A DNA stretch of 64,000 bases, taken from positions 4,305 to 68,304 of the forward strand of contig JBEKTJ010000051.1 in NCBI GenBank assembly GCA_049516155.1. The letters run 5' to 3'. The stretch comes from Bog-159 sp049516155. GTDB taxonomy: Bacteria > Acidobacteriota > Terriglobia > Bryobacterales > Bryobacteraceae. Under the pieces are notes generated by a model. It searched no databases. It was not told where the DNA came from and worked only from the letters and a program-made list of their open reading frames with translations. Below, in pieces: positions 33,162 to 41,141 of the stretch. Each line of letters opens with the position of its first letter. The first letter of the stretch is position 1. Both the position numbers and the translations under genes were made by a program.

Positions 33162-35273
33162 TCACTGTCTTGGCGCGGCAGGCTCGAAGTTCTCCAACGA
33201 CCAGAGTTCATATCCGGTTTCGTACTCGTCGGCGGAGACCATCACCTTGCGCCCGTCCGGGCTGATCTCCAAGGCTCCTGTCAAGCTGTTTGTTGGAAAA
33301 TCGCCCAGACGCTCGGGTTCGCCACCGGCCGTCGGCACCCGGAACAGGCCGTGTTTTTTCGCGGCATCGACGCCATGGTAGAGAATCCAGTTGCCATCGG
33401 GCGTGGTGTTGAGCTGGATGGTGAAGTCGAGCGAAACCAGCGGTTTCCAATCGCCGCCTGACGTGGGGCGTATCTTGAGGCCTTGCTTGTCCATCCCCAT
33501 CAGCCAGCGCTCGTCCTGCGATACAAACCCCACGGAGTCTAACGTGAACTTCTCCAGTGGCGTCTCCCGCCCGGTCGCGATGTCCCATCGCAGCAAGTCC
33601 TCTTGGTCGCCGTTGCCGCCCCGAATCAGGTAAAGCGCCCGGTCGTCGCGGCTGGGGAGCGCAACAAACAGCGGCCCTTCCGGAAGGGCAGCCAGGCGCT
33701 CGACTTTGCCGGAGTCGGCCGAAATCGTAAAAATGTCCTCTTTGTCCGCTCCGTGTTCGGCACAGAAAAGCTTAGGCTGTTGAGCCGCCCAGGTGCATGA
33801 GGCGAAACTGTGCCCGTGATAGATATCGCGATCCTGTCCGGTAGAGAGGTTGTACAAATGCACCTCGTTCCCGGATTGTCCGACATCTTCGTTGTCGGTA
33901 ACATAGACGATTTGATTGCTGTCGGCGGACCATCGGGGGTAAAGGTGTATCGTCTTGTTGCCAAAGCGGAGATCCAGGCGCTTCCAATTGCCCGGCCGGC
34001 CATTCGCATCCAGGTCTGCGACGTAGACAGCCCAGGGGCCGCCCGGTTTCACCGAATAGTAAACCAGACTCCCGGCGGCTGTCGCGGCGCCCTGTTCGAA
34101 GTCGCCATTCCTGACAAAAATCGGCGCGCCAGCCGGTTTGCCCTCTCTGATTGGCAGCAGGTCAAGCGCGCCCCTGCCGGTGTGCTCGCTGCTAATGGCC
34201 AGGAAGCGTCCGTCGGCGGTCCAATCGAGTAGTTTGCACGGCTTAAGCCATCGGAAAAATTTACCGGTTTGGCGCTCTTCATAAACCAGTTGCGGCTCTC
34301 CACCCTCGGCTGGCAGGGTGAAGATCCGTGAAACCGGATCCGCTTCAGAGGTCGGCTGCACTTGATATGCCACGAAACGGCCATCCGGAGAGGAGGTGGC
34401 CCTCTCCGATCCGGTTTTCAGGCTCAGCAATTCACGGGTTTGGCCATCGGCAACGGAAATCCTGAACAGCCTGCTCTTATCGTCTTGAGACTCGGCGCAA
34501 AGCAGATACCGATTATCCCAGGACCAGGAGGGCCAGCAATAGGGCTGGCCTTCCAGCCTGGCGATCTCGCGGTAACCCGTGCCATCGGTGTTGACGACCG
34601 CCAAAACTTGCGGCTCGCCGGGCTTCGAGTGGAGGTGCAGCAAGACCATCGAAAAATCCCTGGACGGAGACCAACCTGGCGACTCACCCGGCTTCCCCTT
34701 GAATATGACCCTTTTGCTATTGCCGGCAAGATCGCCGTAAATCAGATCCCCGGTCTTGTCGTTCAGATAGACCACGCGGTGGCCATCGGTATCGCCCGCG
34801 CCGAACGCCCTTCCCGACTTCTCGATTTGCCGTTGGGTCATTGTCGCGGGCGCGGCCGGACGGTCGTCCTGCTTCAACGCCGCCAGCCGAACTCTTGCCT
34901 GCGCGGCCGCGGGTTGGTCGGCGAAATCGCGCACAATCTGTTGGTAAACGTTCTGCGCCTGCTGCCCGAGCTTCTCGTAGCAGCCCGCCAGGTGCAGCAG
35001 CGCCTTGGCGCGCACGTCGCGGGGAGCGGACTTGTCCGCCGCGATTTTCTGATAGTCCGCGATGGCGGCCTTGAGGTCGCCATTCACCTGTTCCTTGGTC
35101 ATGGCTGCTTGCAGCTCGACTGCGGGCCTGGTTTGCGCGTGTAATGGCACGGCGGCGAACTCAGAAAGCAGGCCCGCCAGTATCGCGATACTCACCACGG
35201 CGGCTCCGCCGAGCACCACGGAAAAGACTGCCGTAAAGGCCAATGCGACGTTCTCGATTTTTTCAAATTTCAT
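33162..35273 (-). CDS. Secreted TPR / PD40 beta-propeller protein (copy 2)
   Basis: 703 residues; ATG 35273 has a near-perfect AGGAGGT ribosome site. An N-terminal hydrophobic segment (VVSIAILAGLLSEFAAV) is a signal peptide or anchor, followed by TPR-like helices (AALVQ-type pattern in YQKIAADKSAPRDVRAKALL; CYEKLGQQ) and a PD40 propeller with the same repeats as copy 1 (GDTDGHRVVYLN, WSWDNRYLLCAE, WTADGRFLAISS). It is the last gene of the second kinase-regulator-propeller operon. DNA similarity to copy 1 is high over the 3' half. Confidence 0.85.
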   Translation of the reverse strand: MKFEKIENVALAFTAVFSVVLGGAAVVSIAILAGLLSEFAAVPLHAQTRPAVELQAAMTKEQVNGDLKAAIADYQKIAADKSAPRDVRAKALLHLAGCYEKLGQQAQNVYQQIVRDFADQPAAAQARVRLAALKQDDRPAAPATMTQRQIEKSGRAFGAGDTDGHRVVYLNDKTGDLIYGDLAGNSKRVIFKGKPGESPGWSPSRDFSMVLLHLHSKPGEPQVLAVVNTDGTGYREIARLEGQPYCWPSWSWDNRYLLCAESQDDKSRLFRISVADGQTRELLSLKTGSERATSSPDGRFVAYQVQPTSEADPVSRIFTLPAEGGEPQLVYEERQTGKFFRWLKPCKLLDWTADGRFLAISSEHTGRGALDLLPIREGKPAGAPIFVRNGDFEQGAATAAGSLVYYSVKPGGPWAVYVADLDANGRPGNWKRLDLRFGNKTIHLYPRWSADSNQIVYVTDNEDVGQSGNEVHLYNLSTGQDRDIYHGHSFASCTWAAQQPKLFCAEHGADKEDIFTISADSGKVERLAALPEGPLFVALPSRDDRALYLIRGGNGDQEDLLRWDIATGRETPLEKFTLDSVGFVSQDERWLMGMDKQGLKIRPTSGGDWKPLVSLDFTIQLNTTPDGNWILYHGVDAAKKHGLFRVPTAGGEPERLGDFPTNSLTGALEISPDGRKVMVSADEYETGYELWSLENFEPAAPRQ

Positions 35274-35383
35274 GTTGCACCTCCTGGGTACGAATCCAGG
35301 ATGCCGCACCAATGTTTGCGGCATCGTGTGATTCGGTCAGGACACTGCATGAACTCGGTTTGGATTTCCTGACAAATGCCAAT

Positions 35384-36058
35384 TTACCCATCGAATCGAT
35401 ATCCGACGCCGCGGATGCTGATCAAATATCGCGGCGCAGCGGGATCGTCTTCTATCTTTTTTCGTAGGGCCACAATGTGGTTGTCCACGACGCGGTCGGT
35501 CACGTACACGCCGGATCCCCACACTTCTTCGAGCAGACGCTCGCGCGTGTGTACGCGTCCCCGGCCGCGGATGAAAGCGGTCAGCAGCTTCAGCTCCGTG
35601 TGCGTGGCTTCCACGCGCTGGCCGTCGCGGCGCAGCTCGAAACGCGCCAGGTCCAGCTCGCAGCGGCCAAAGTGATGCACTTCTTCGGCGTCGGCCACGC
35701 CGCGGCGGAACATGGCGCGGATGCGCGCGCGTAGTTCCCGCGGGCTGAAAGGCTTGGTCACGTAATCGTCCGCGCCCAGGTCCAGCCCCAGGATTTTCTC
35801 GGCCTCCTGCGTCTTGGCGGTGAGCATGATGATGGGCGTGCGCAAGCCGCCGCGCCGCAGCTCGCGGCAGACTTCCAAGCCGTCTTTGTTGGGCAGCATG
35901 ACGTCTAGCAGGATCAGGTCGAACGGCTCGGAGCGTGCGCGCCGTACGGCTTCCACTCCGTCGGCCACCACGGCGACTTCGTAGCCCTCCGTTTGCAGGT
36001 CGTTTTCCAGGGCGAAGGCGATGCCCGGCTCGTCTTCCACGATCAGTATCCGGCTCAT
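35384..36058 (-). CDS. OmpR/PhoB-type response regulator (copy 2)
   Basis: 224 residues: receiver domain with EDE (8-10), Asp52 (LILLDVMLPNKDG), LTAK and Lys in YVTKPFS, then a winged-helix domain (ATHTELKLLTAFIRGRGRV; DNHIVALRKKIED; SIRGVGYRF). ATG at 36058 overlaps the kinase stop (ATGA). It is a homologue of the regulator at 24841-25533 and sits in the same operon order. Confidence 0.94.
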   Translation of the reverse strand: MSRILIVEDEPGIAFALENDLQTEGYEVAVVADGVEAVRRARSEPFDLILLDVMLPNKDGLEVCRELRRGGLRTPIIMLTAKTQEAEKILGLDLGADDYVTKPFSPRELRARIRAMFRRGVADAEEVHHFGRCELDLARFELRRDGQRVEATHTELKLLTAFIRGRGRVHTRERLLEEVWGSGVYVTDRVVDNHIVALRKKIEDDPAAPRYLISIRGVGYRFDG

Positions 36059-37977
36059 GCGCATGTCTCCTCGTCGCCAGTCAGCGGCAGAAGAATGGTG
36101 AAGGTGCTGCCCTCGCCAACCGCGCTCTGTAGGCGAATTTCCCCTCCGCAAGCGTCGACGATCTGCCGCACCATCGATAGTCCGATGCCCGTGCCTTTGA
36201 TGCCCGCCTTCTTGGCCGCCGCGCCGCGCACGAATTTCTGGAAAATTTGGCTTTGCTCGTGCGGGTCGATACCCATGCCGCGATCCCGCACCGAAATCGC
36301 CGCCTGGCGGTGGTTCAAGCGGCCTTCCACCCACACCGTGCGGCACTCCGGCGAATACTTTACCGCGTTTTCGAGCAGGTTGCGAATGGCGCGCCGCAGG
36401 GCCTCCTCATCGGCCTGGATGGTTGCCGCGCGGGAATCCCCGTCTGAATTGAGGTCCATTTCCACCTGGAACCCGTCGGCTAGCGCCTCTTCCCTAAACT
36501 CCGCCACGGCCGCGCGCACTACGCCAAACACATCATGCGGCGCGAGGCGGTACTGCTTGCGCCCGGATTCCATGCGTCCGAAATCCAGCAGGTCTTCCAC
36601 CAGCCGCTGCAGCCGGCCGGTTTCGCGCTCCAGAAACACATAGCTTTGCCGGCGGCGGCCCTCGTCGGCCAGACGGTCGTTCGCCAGCAACTCGGTGATG
36701 CCGCGCAGCGTGGTCAGCGGCGAGCGGAATTCGTGCGAAACGGCGGAAACGAAATCCGATTGAAGCTGCGCCACCCGCAGTTCCCGGCTGACGCCGCGAT
36801 ACATGGCATACGCGCCTGCCAGTACCAGCAACAGCATGAGCGCCAAACCGGCCAGCCACAGCGCGCGGCCGAGACCCCCATGGGAGACGGCGGCTATGCT
36901 GGAGAACTCGATTTTGCCGCCGAGTTGGGCTTCGGCCAGCGACCGCAGCACATGCGGCTGCGCGGCGGCCGGCGAGCCGGGGGGCTGGAATCTCCAGCGG
37001 ATGTCGGCGGAGTTGGCAGGCAGCTTCAGGCTTGCGCCCAGCCAACCGGCGGGTACGGACAGAGCCGTCAACCGCGCCGGCGTCGCAGACCAGATAAGCA
37101 GCGACGCATCCGGCTGAGCTTGGCGGCCGCTGGAATTCGAGCCGGTCCGCACCGCCTGCTGCCACTGTTCGTGCAGCCGCGAGACGAGCGATGAGAATTC
37201 CAGCGCGTCTTTCGTCGGATCGTCCGTCATATGCAGGATGCGATTCACTTCGGACCAATAATACTCGAAGGTGTCGCGCTGCAAGGGCCAGCGTCCTTCG
37301 CGCAGAGCAGCGCGCAGACGCTCCACCTCCGCGCCGCCGCGCAACTCGCAGCGGGCTCCCGCTGCCAACAGCGCGTAGGGCACGCCCTCGGGGCTGACAG
37401 CAGTCTCCCCGGACATGCGATCATAGGCGGCCAGGGCGGCATCCGGGTGATTGAGTCTCCGCTCCAGCCGGGCAATGCGCAGCCAGGCTTCCGCGCGCGT
37501 GGCGGGCTGGCCCGTCAACGGCCGCAAGGCTTCGATGGCCCGATCGTAGTTCTGCTCGCGGAATTCCAGCTTTTCCGCAGCCTCGAATACTTTCGGGACT
37601 GGAGCGGCCGAGGGAGGCTCGGGTACGAACAGCAGCGATTTGGCGGGGTATGTGGTTACGGCGGCTGTACGATGATGCGTGAGCAGAACCAGTATCCCGT
37701 TCACCGGAAGCTTGGCCTTTAGAGCGGCCGGAGGAGGCAGGGCGTCCAACTCGCGCAGGCTAAGATCCCATTCGCCCAGGCTGCCGGCGAGTTGCGCCAC
37801 GGCCAGATCGGCGATCTGCTCCAGGCGTTCGCGCGCATGTTGCGCGGCGAGGTTGCGGTCCTGTTCCATCAAGCGCCAAGTCAGCCAAACTTGCCAGATC
37901 GCCAGGCAGACGACGATGGCCAGGAATAGCGGCAGGCTCCGGCGAACGGACAGCAGCCTGATGGTCAGCGGACGCAC
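36055..37977 (-). CDS. Sensor histidine kinase with TPR-like extracytoplasmic region (copy 2)
   Basis: 640 residues with the same layout as the kinase at 25530-27392: N-terminal helix, about 330 extracytoplasmic residues including TPR-like helices (REQNYDRAIEALRPLTG; EAWLRIARLERRLNHPDAALA), a second helix, and HisKA/HATPase motifs (SAVSHEFRSPLTTLRGI; LLENAVKYS; DRGMGI; GTGIGLSM). The extracytoplasmic sequence differs greatly from copy 1, so the ligand may differ even though the kinase parts correspond. Confidence 0.92.
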   Translation of the reverse strand: MRPLTIRLLSVRRSLPLFLAIVVCLAIWQVWLTWRLMEQDRNLAAQHARERLEQIADLAVAQLAGSLGEWDLSLRELDALPPPAALKAKLPVNGILVLLTHHRTAAVTTYPAKSLLFVPEPPSAAPVPKVFEAAEKLEFREQNYDRAIEALRPLTGQPATRAEAWLRIARLERRLNHPDAALAAYDRMSGETAVSPEGVPYALLAAGARCELRGGAEVERLRAALREGRWPLQRDTFEYYWSEVNRILHMTDDPTKDALEFSSLVSRLHEQWQQAVRTGSNSSGRQAQPDASLLIWSATPARLTALSVPAGWLGASLKLPANSADIRWRFQPPGSPAAAQPHVLRSLAEAQLGGKIEFSSIAAVSHGGLGRALWLAGLALMLLLVLAGAYAMYRGVSRELRVAQLQSDFVSAVSHEFRSPLTTLRGITELLANDRLADEGRRRQSYVFLERETGRLQRLVEDLLDFGRMESGRKQYRLAPHDVFGVVRAAVAEFREEALADGFQVEMDLNSDGDSRAATIQADEEALRRAIRNLLENAVKYSPECRTVWVEGRLNHRQAAISVRDRGMGIDPHEQSQIFQKFVRGAAAKKAGIKGTGIGLSMVRQIVDACGGEIRLQSAVGEGSTFTILLPLTGDEETCA

Positions 37978-38025
37978 GGTGGAATTCAGTATACGCCGTT
38001 AATCGTCACCGGTGGATCAGGGGAT

Positions 38026-38041
38026 TGTCAGATTTGTGTCA
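38026..38041 (-). promoter_or_regulatory. TGTCA direct-repeat box upstream of the copy-2 kinase operon
   Basis: TGTCA at 38026-38030 and 38037-38041, spaced 11 bp, as in the two boxes near 27.4 and 30.0 kb. A TATACT -10-like sequence (minus strand) lies nearer the kinase ATG. The GC palindrome of the other two sites is absent here. The stretch up to the PilZ-J gene stop at 38056 holds nothing else. Confidence 0.55.
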
Positions 38042-38055
38042 GGAGAGAGCACTTC

Positions 38056-38889
38056 TCAGGCTCTAAGCAATTTGTGAAACACGGCGTTCCGGGGAGAATT
38101 CGTTTCCACGTGATCCGCGCCCGCCGAAGTGAGCACATAATCCGAGTTGTCTCCGATTAGCACGAAGCCCCGGTCTTTCAGATACCAGACCGCGAAGGCG
38201 ATGTATTCGCGCGGAAACGACATCAACCGTTCCAGATCCAGCAACGAAAGCCCCGGATGCTCCATGTCGCTGCGGCGCCGGTTATAGAGCAGGCACAAGA
38301 TACCCAGCCGGCGGTTCTGCTCGCCTTCGATCCCGTCCACGAATTCTTTCAACTCGAACGCGGGTAGCGCCTGGCATTCTCCGACCCGCCGGGCAGCATC
38401 GTAGACCGCGCGCTTTTCGGCATCGGAAAGCACCTCATAGGCGTCGTTCAGCAGCATGAAACGTTCGGAATCGCCGGTTTGGGGATTGTCCGGATGGAAG
38501 CGCGCCGCCATGATGCGATAGACGCGGTGGATGGTTTCCGGCTCGGCATTCTGGCTGACCTGCAAGACCTCGTAAAAATCGATGGCGTCCACCAGCGGCA
38601 GGTGCAGCGTACGTTTGGTGTCTTCAGAAAACTCCAACCCAACCAGATACGCCGAGCCGCGCCGCGTGCAGTTGCGCACGGTGGCCCTGCCGGCGAGCTC
38701 GTGGCGCTCCGCTTGCAAGCTGACTGGCGCTCCCGGCTGAATTTCCTCGCTGGACTCGATCCGCATGCCGGACTTTGAGACATTCAGACTACGAACCCGG
38801 ATGGACCGCGTCTGGCCCCGCGCATCCTCCCAGACCACGGCGAGCATCGCATTAGTGAAACGCCGTTGCTCTTTTCTCTTGTCGGTCAA
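38056..38889 (-). CDS. PilZ domain - J domain fusion protein
   Basis: 277 residues. Residues 5-100 form a PilZ domain (RKEQRR and NVSKSGMRI, the RxxxR and NxSxxG c-di-GMP motifs). Residues about 105-165 are a J domain (DFYEVLQVSQNAEPETIH; ARFHPDNP with the HPD motif; YEVLSDAEKRAVYDAARR). The last 100 residues are helical (LLDLERLMSFPREYIAFAVW; GDNSDYVLTSAGADHVE) and resemble a winged helix. A c-di-GMP-controlled Hsp70 co-chaperone is the obvious inference. A 121-bp gap follows upstream in which nothing was seen. Confidence 0.83.
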   Translation of the reverse strand: MTDKRKEQRRFTNAMLAVVWEDARGQTRSIRVRSLNVSKSGMRIESSEEIQPGAPVSLQAERHELAGRATVRNCTRRGSAYLVGLEFSEDTKRTLHLPLVDAIDFYEVLQVSQNAEPETIHRVYRIMAARFHPDNPQTGDSERFMLLNDAYEVLSDAEKRAVYDAARRVGECQALPAFELKEFVDGIEGEQNRRLGILCLLYNRRRSDMEHPGLSLLDLERLMSFPREYIAFAVWYLKDRGFVLIGDNSDYVLTSAGADHVETNSPRNAVFHKLLRA

Positions 38890-39010
38890 TCCTGGCCCCC
38901 TATATTGGGATACCTTGGCGAGGACCGCTGCGGCAAGTCAACGAAGGTACTGAGGGTAAGGGATAGGGCCGGGGGGTGGCAATCGCCCGCTAACTAAAGT
39001 GAACTTGCAG

Positions 39011-39787
39011 CTATCTGCCGGTCCAACACGGCGCGCGTTTCTCCAGAAAGGCCGAGATGCCTTCTTGCGCGTCGGCCGCCAGCGAATTCATGGACATGAC
39101 CTCCTTGGCGTAGGCGTAGGCTTTGGGCTGGTCCAGATCGACCTGCGTATAGTATGCCTGCTTACCCAGCGACACTGTCAGCGTACTGGCATCCGCGATG
39201 CGCGCCGCCAGCTTACGCGTTTCGTCTTGCAGTTCGGCCGCCGGCACCGCCCGGTTGACCAAACCCCAATCCGCCGCCGTGGCCGCGTCCACCATCTCGC
39301 CGGTGAGCAGCATCTGGAGCGCTCGTTTACGACCTACTGCGCGGCTCAGTGCCACCATGGGAGTGGTGCAGAACAGACCGATGCGCACGCCGGGCGTGGC
39401 GAAAGCCGCCTGATTCGATGCGATGGCCAGGTCGCAGGTGGCCACTAACTGGCATCCCGCCGCGGTGGCGATGCCTTGCACCTCCGCGATCACCGGTTGC
39501 GGAATCGCCTGGATCTTCATCATCAGCTCGCTGCATACGTCGAACAGCCGCCTGTATTCGTTGATGTCGCGGCCCACCATCTCGGAAAGATCGTGTCCAG
39601 AACAGAAGACCTTGCCAGCGGCCGCCAGAATGACCGCGCGAACGTTGCGGTCGCGCCCCATGGCGTCCAGGCAATCGATCAGCTCCAGCATCAGTTCGAG
39701 CGACAGCGCGTTGCGTCGCTGCGGACGGTTCAGCGTGATCACGGAAAACAGTCCGTCGGCTTGCACGCAGAGATTCTGGTAGCTCAT
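39011..39787 (-). CDS. Enoyl-CoA hydratase/isomerase family protein
   Basis: 258 residues of the crotonase fold: ITLNRPQRRNALSLELM, the oxyanion-hole region (FCSGHDLSEM) and IAEVQGIATAAGCQLVATCDLAIAS. It is closest in pattern to the ECHDC3-like branch, where VRIGLFCTTP replaces the GITPGxG-type motif. It may act in fatty-acid or CoA-thioester metabolism, but the substrate and even the reaction are open. Single gene; it shares a strand with the sialidase-like gene 39 bp upstream. Confidence 0.85.
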   Translation of the reverse strand: MSYQNLCVQADGLFSVITLNRPQRRNALSLELMLELIDCLDAMGRDRNVRAVILAAAGKVFCSGHDLSEMVGRDINEYRRLFDVCSELMMKIQAIPQPVIAEVQGIATAAGCQLVATCDLAIASNQAAFATPGVRIGLFCTTPMVALSRAVGRKRALQMLLTGEMVDAATAADWGLVNRAVPAAELQDETRKLAARIADASTLTVSLGKQAYYTQVDLDQPKAYAYAKEVMSMNSLAADAQEGISAFLEKRAPCWTGR

Positions 39788-39826
39788 GATGGCCTCCCTG
39801 TTTTCAGTAAAGCATGCGAGCCGGGA

Positions 39827-41029
39827 TCAGTACACGACCGTAAATCGGCCGCCGGGTCCCGTGAATGCGGCCACAAGGCTCCAGGCAGGAACGCCGTCCG
39901 CATGGCCCGCGTCTCCTTCGGGTTCGCCGTTTCTATCGAAAACCTGCCAGGCGAGCGAGCCGCCCTTGCTCCACTTCATACCTTCCGCCCAAGCCATCAG
40001 CGTCTCACCGCGAGAGTTGCCGGCCACGCTGGGATATTTACGGTCCCTGGCTTCGCCAGGAGCGCCGACCGGCGCGGACATCCGGCCGGTGGATGGATTA
40101 ATGACGCCGAAAAAAACGTTGCCCAACGTCTCCCACGCTGCCAGCACACCGGCCGGACTCTCCGACAGGTCTTGCATGCTCATCGTGCAGGCGCCGATAT
40201 TCCATTGCGCCACGTCAGTGCCGCGGAAGGTTTCGCCACGGTCGTTGGAGTAGAGCAAGAAGATGTCCCGATGAACAATCTCTGTGGCCGAGCGATAGAG
40301 CGCATAGACGTTGTTTTGCCCATCGGCGAACGCGCGCATGCCGCAGCATCCGCATGCCCCTGTGGATTTGTCAAAGGCGGGTTTCTCCGGCGCAAACGTC
40401 TTGCCATCGTCGGTCGAGTGCGCCACCCATACGCGCCGATTCGTTTCGCCTTCGGTTCCAGGCGCGGGTGCGTGCCAGAACACGTAAACGCCGCCCGCTT
40501 GGTCGGCGGCGATCGCGCCTCCTCCGTCCAGACCGTAAGCCGTCTGGATCAGATTGCGCTCGGGCTCGAATTCGGTGCCGGCATCGTTCAGGCGCACAAA
40601 GACCATGGGATGCTTCATCCACGGTTTCGCGATTCCGGGGCGATCCACTTCGTAGGTGCCGTTCCAGGCGGCATACACCCGTCCATTCCTGCCAACGGCG
40701 ATATGCGCCCCTCGAATGTTTCCCGTGGCCATCGCGCTACCGGGATGGCTATTCACACGGATCGCCGCGGCGAAGGTGACCCCGCCATCGTCGGAGTGCG
40801 TATAGTATAGATCGCCATGGGCCGCTTCGCCGCTGAAATACACCATGTGCACAACGCCGCGGCCGTCGATGGCAATCTGGGGCTGGATTCCGGCGTTCGG
40901 CACGCGCACCGCAATCACGGGCGGAGCAGCTTCGCTGCGCTTGCCGCCAGGAGTGGGAATGGCAACCAAGGCCAGCGTCGCGATTACGCTGGCCGCGGCC
41001 CCGAAAGTTCGCCATGCAAGTGCCGTCAT
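39827..41029 (-). CDS. Secreted sialidase-like / BNR-repeat beta-propeller protein
   Basis: 400 residues from ATG 41029, with a signal-like segment (TFGAAASVIATLALVAIP). Asp-box (BNR) motifs are seen: SDDGGVTFAAAI, STDDGKTFAPEK, SNDRGETFRGTD. The cluster GACGCCGM is unusual for a sialidase and may bind a metal or form disulfides. The Arg triad needed for sialidase activity could not be confirmed, so a non-catalytic propeller is possible. It is divergent from the copper ATPase gene. Confidence 0.7.
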   Translation of the reverse strand: MTALAWRTFGAAASVIATLALVAIPTPGGKRSEAAPPVIAVRVPNAGIQPQIAIDGRGVVHMVYFSGEAAHGDLYYTHSDDGGVTFAAAIRVNSHPGSAMATGNIRGAHIAVGRNGRVYAAWNGTYEVDRPGIAKPWMKHPMVFVRLNDAGTEFEPERNLIQTAYGLDGGGAIAADQAGGVYVFWHAPAPGTEGETNRRVWVAHSTDDGKTFAPEKPAFDKSTGACGCCGMRAFADGQNNVYALYRSATEIVHRDIFLLYSNDRGETFRGTDVAQWNIGACTMSMQDLSESPAGVLAAWETLGNVFFGVINPSTGRMSAPVGAPGEARDRKYPSVAGNSRGETLMAWAEGMKWSKGGSLAWQVFDRNGEPEGDAGHADGVPAWSLVAAFTGPGGRFTVVY

Positions 41030-41141
41030 GCCGATTACCCTATCGTACCGAACATCGTCGAGGCGCCGGCATGATATCGTCCGATTAGACCGAGCGCCGC
41101 CGTTGCGGGAGACTGGAAGAGACGACATTGAGGGTCACAGC

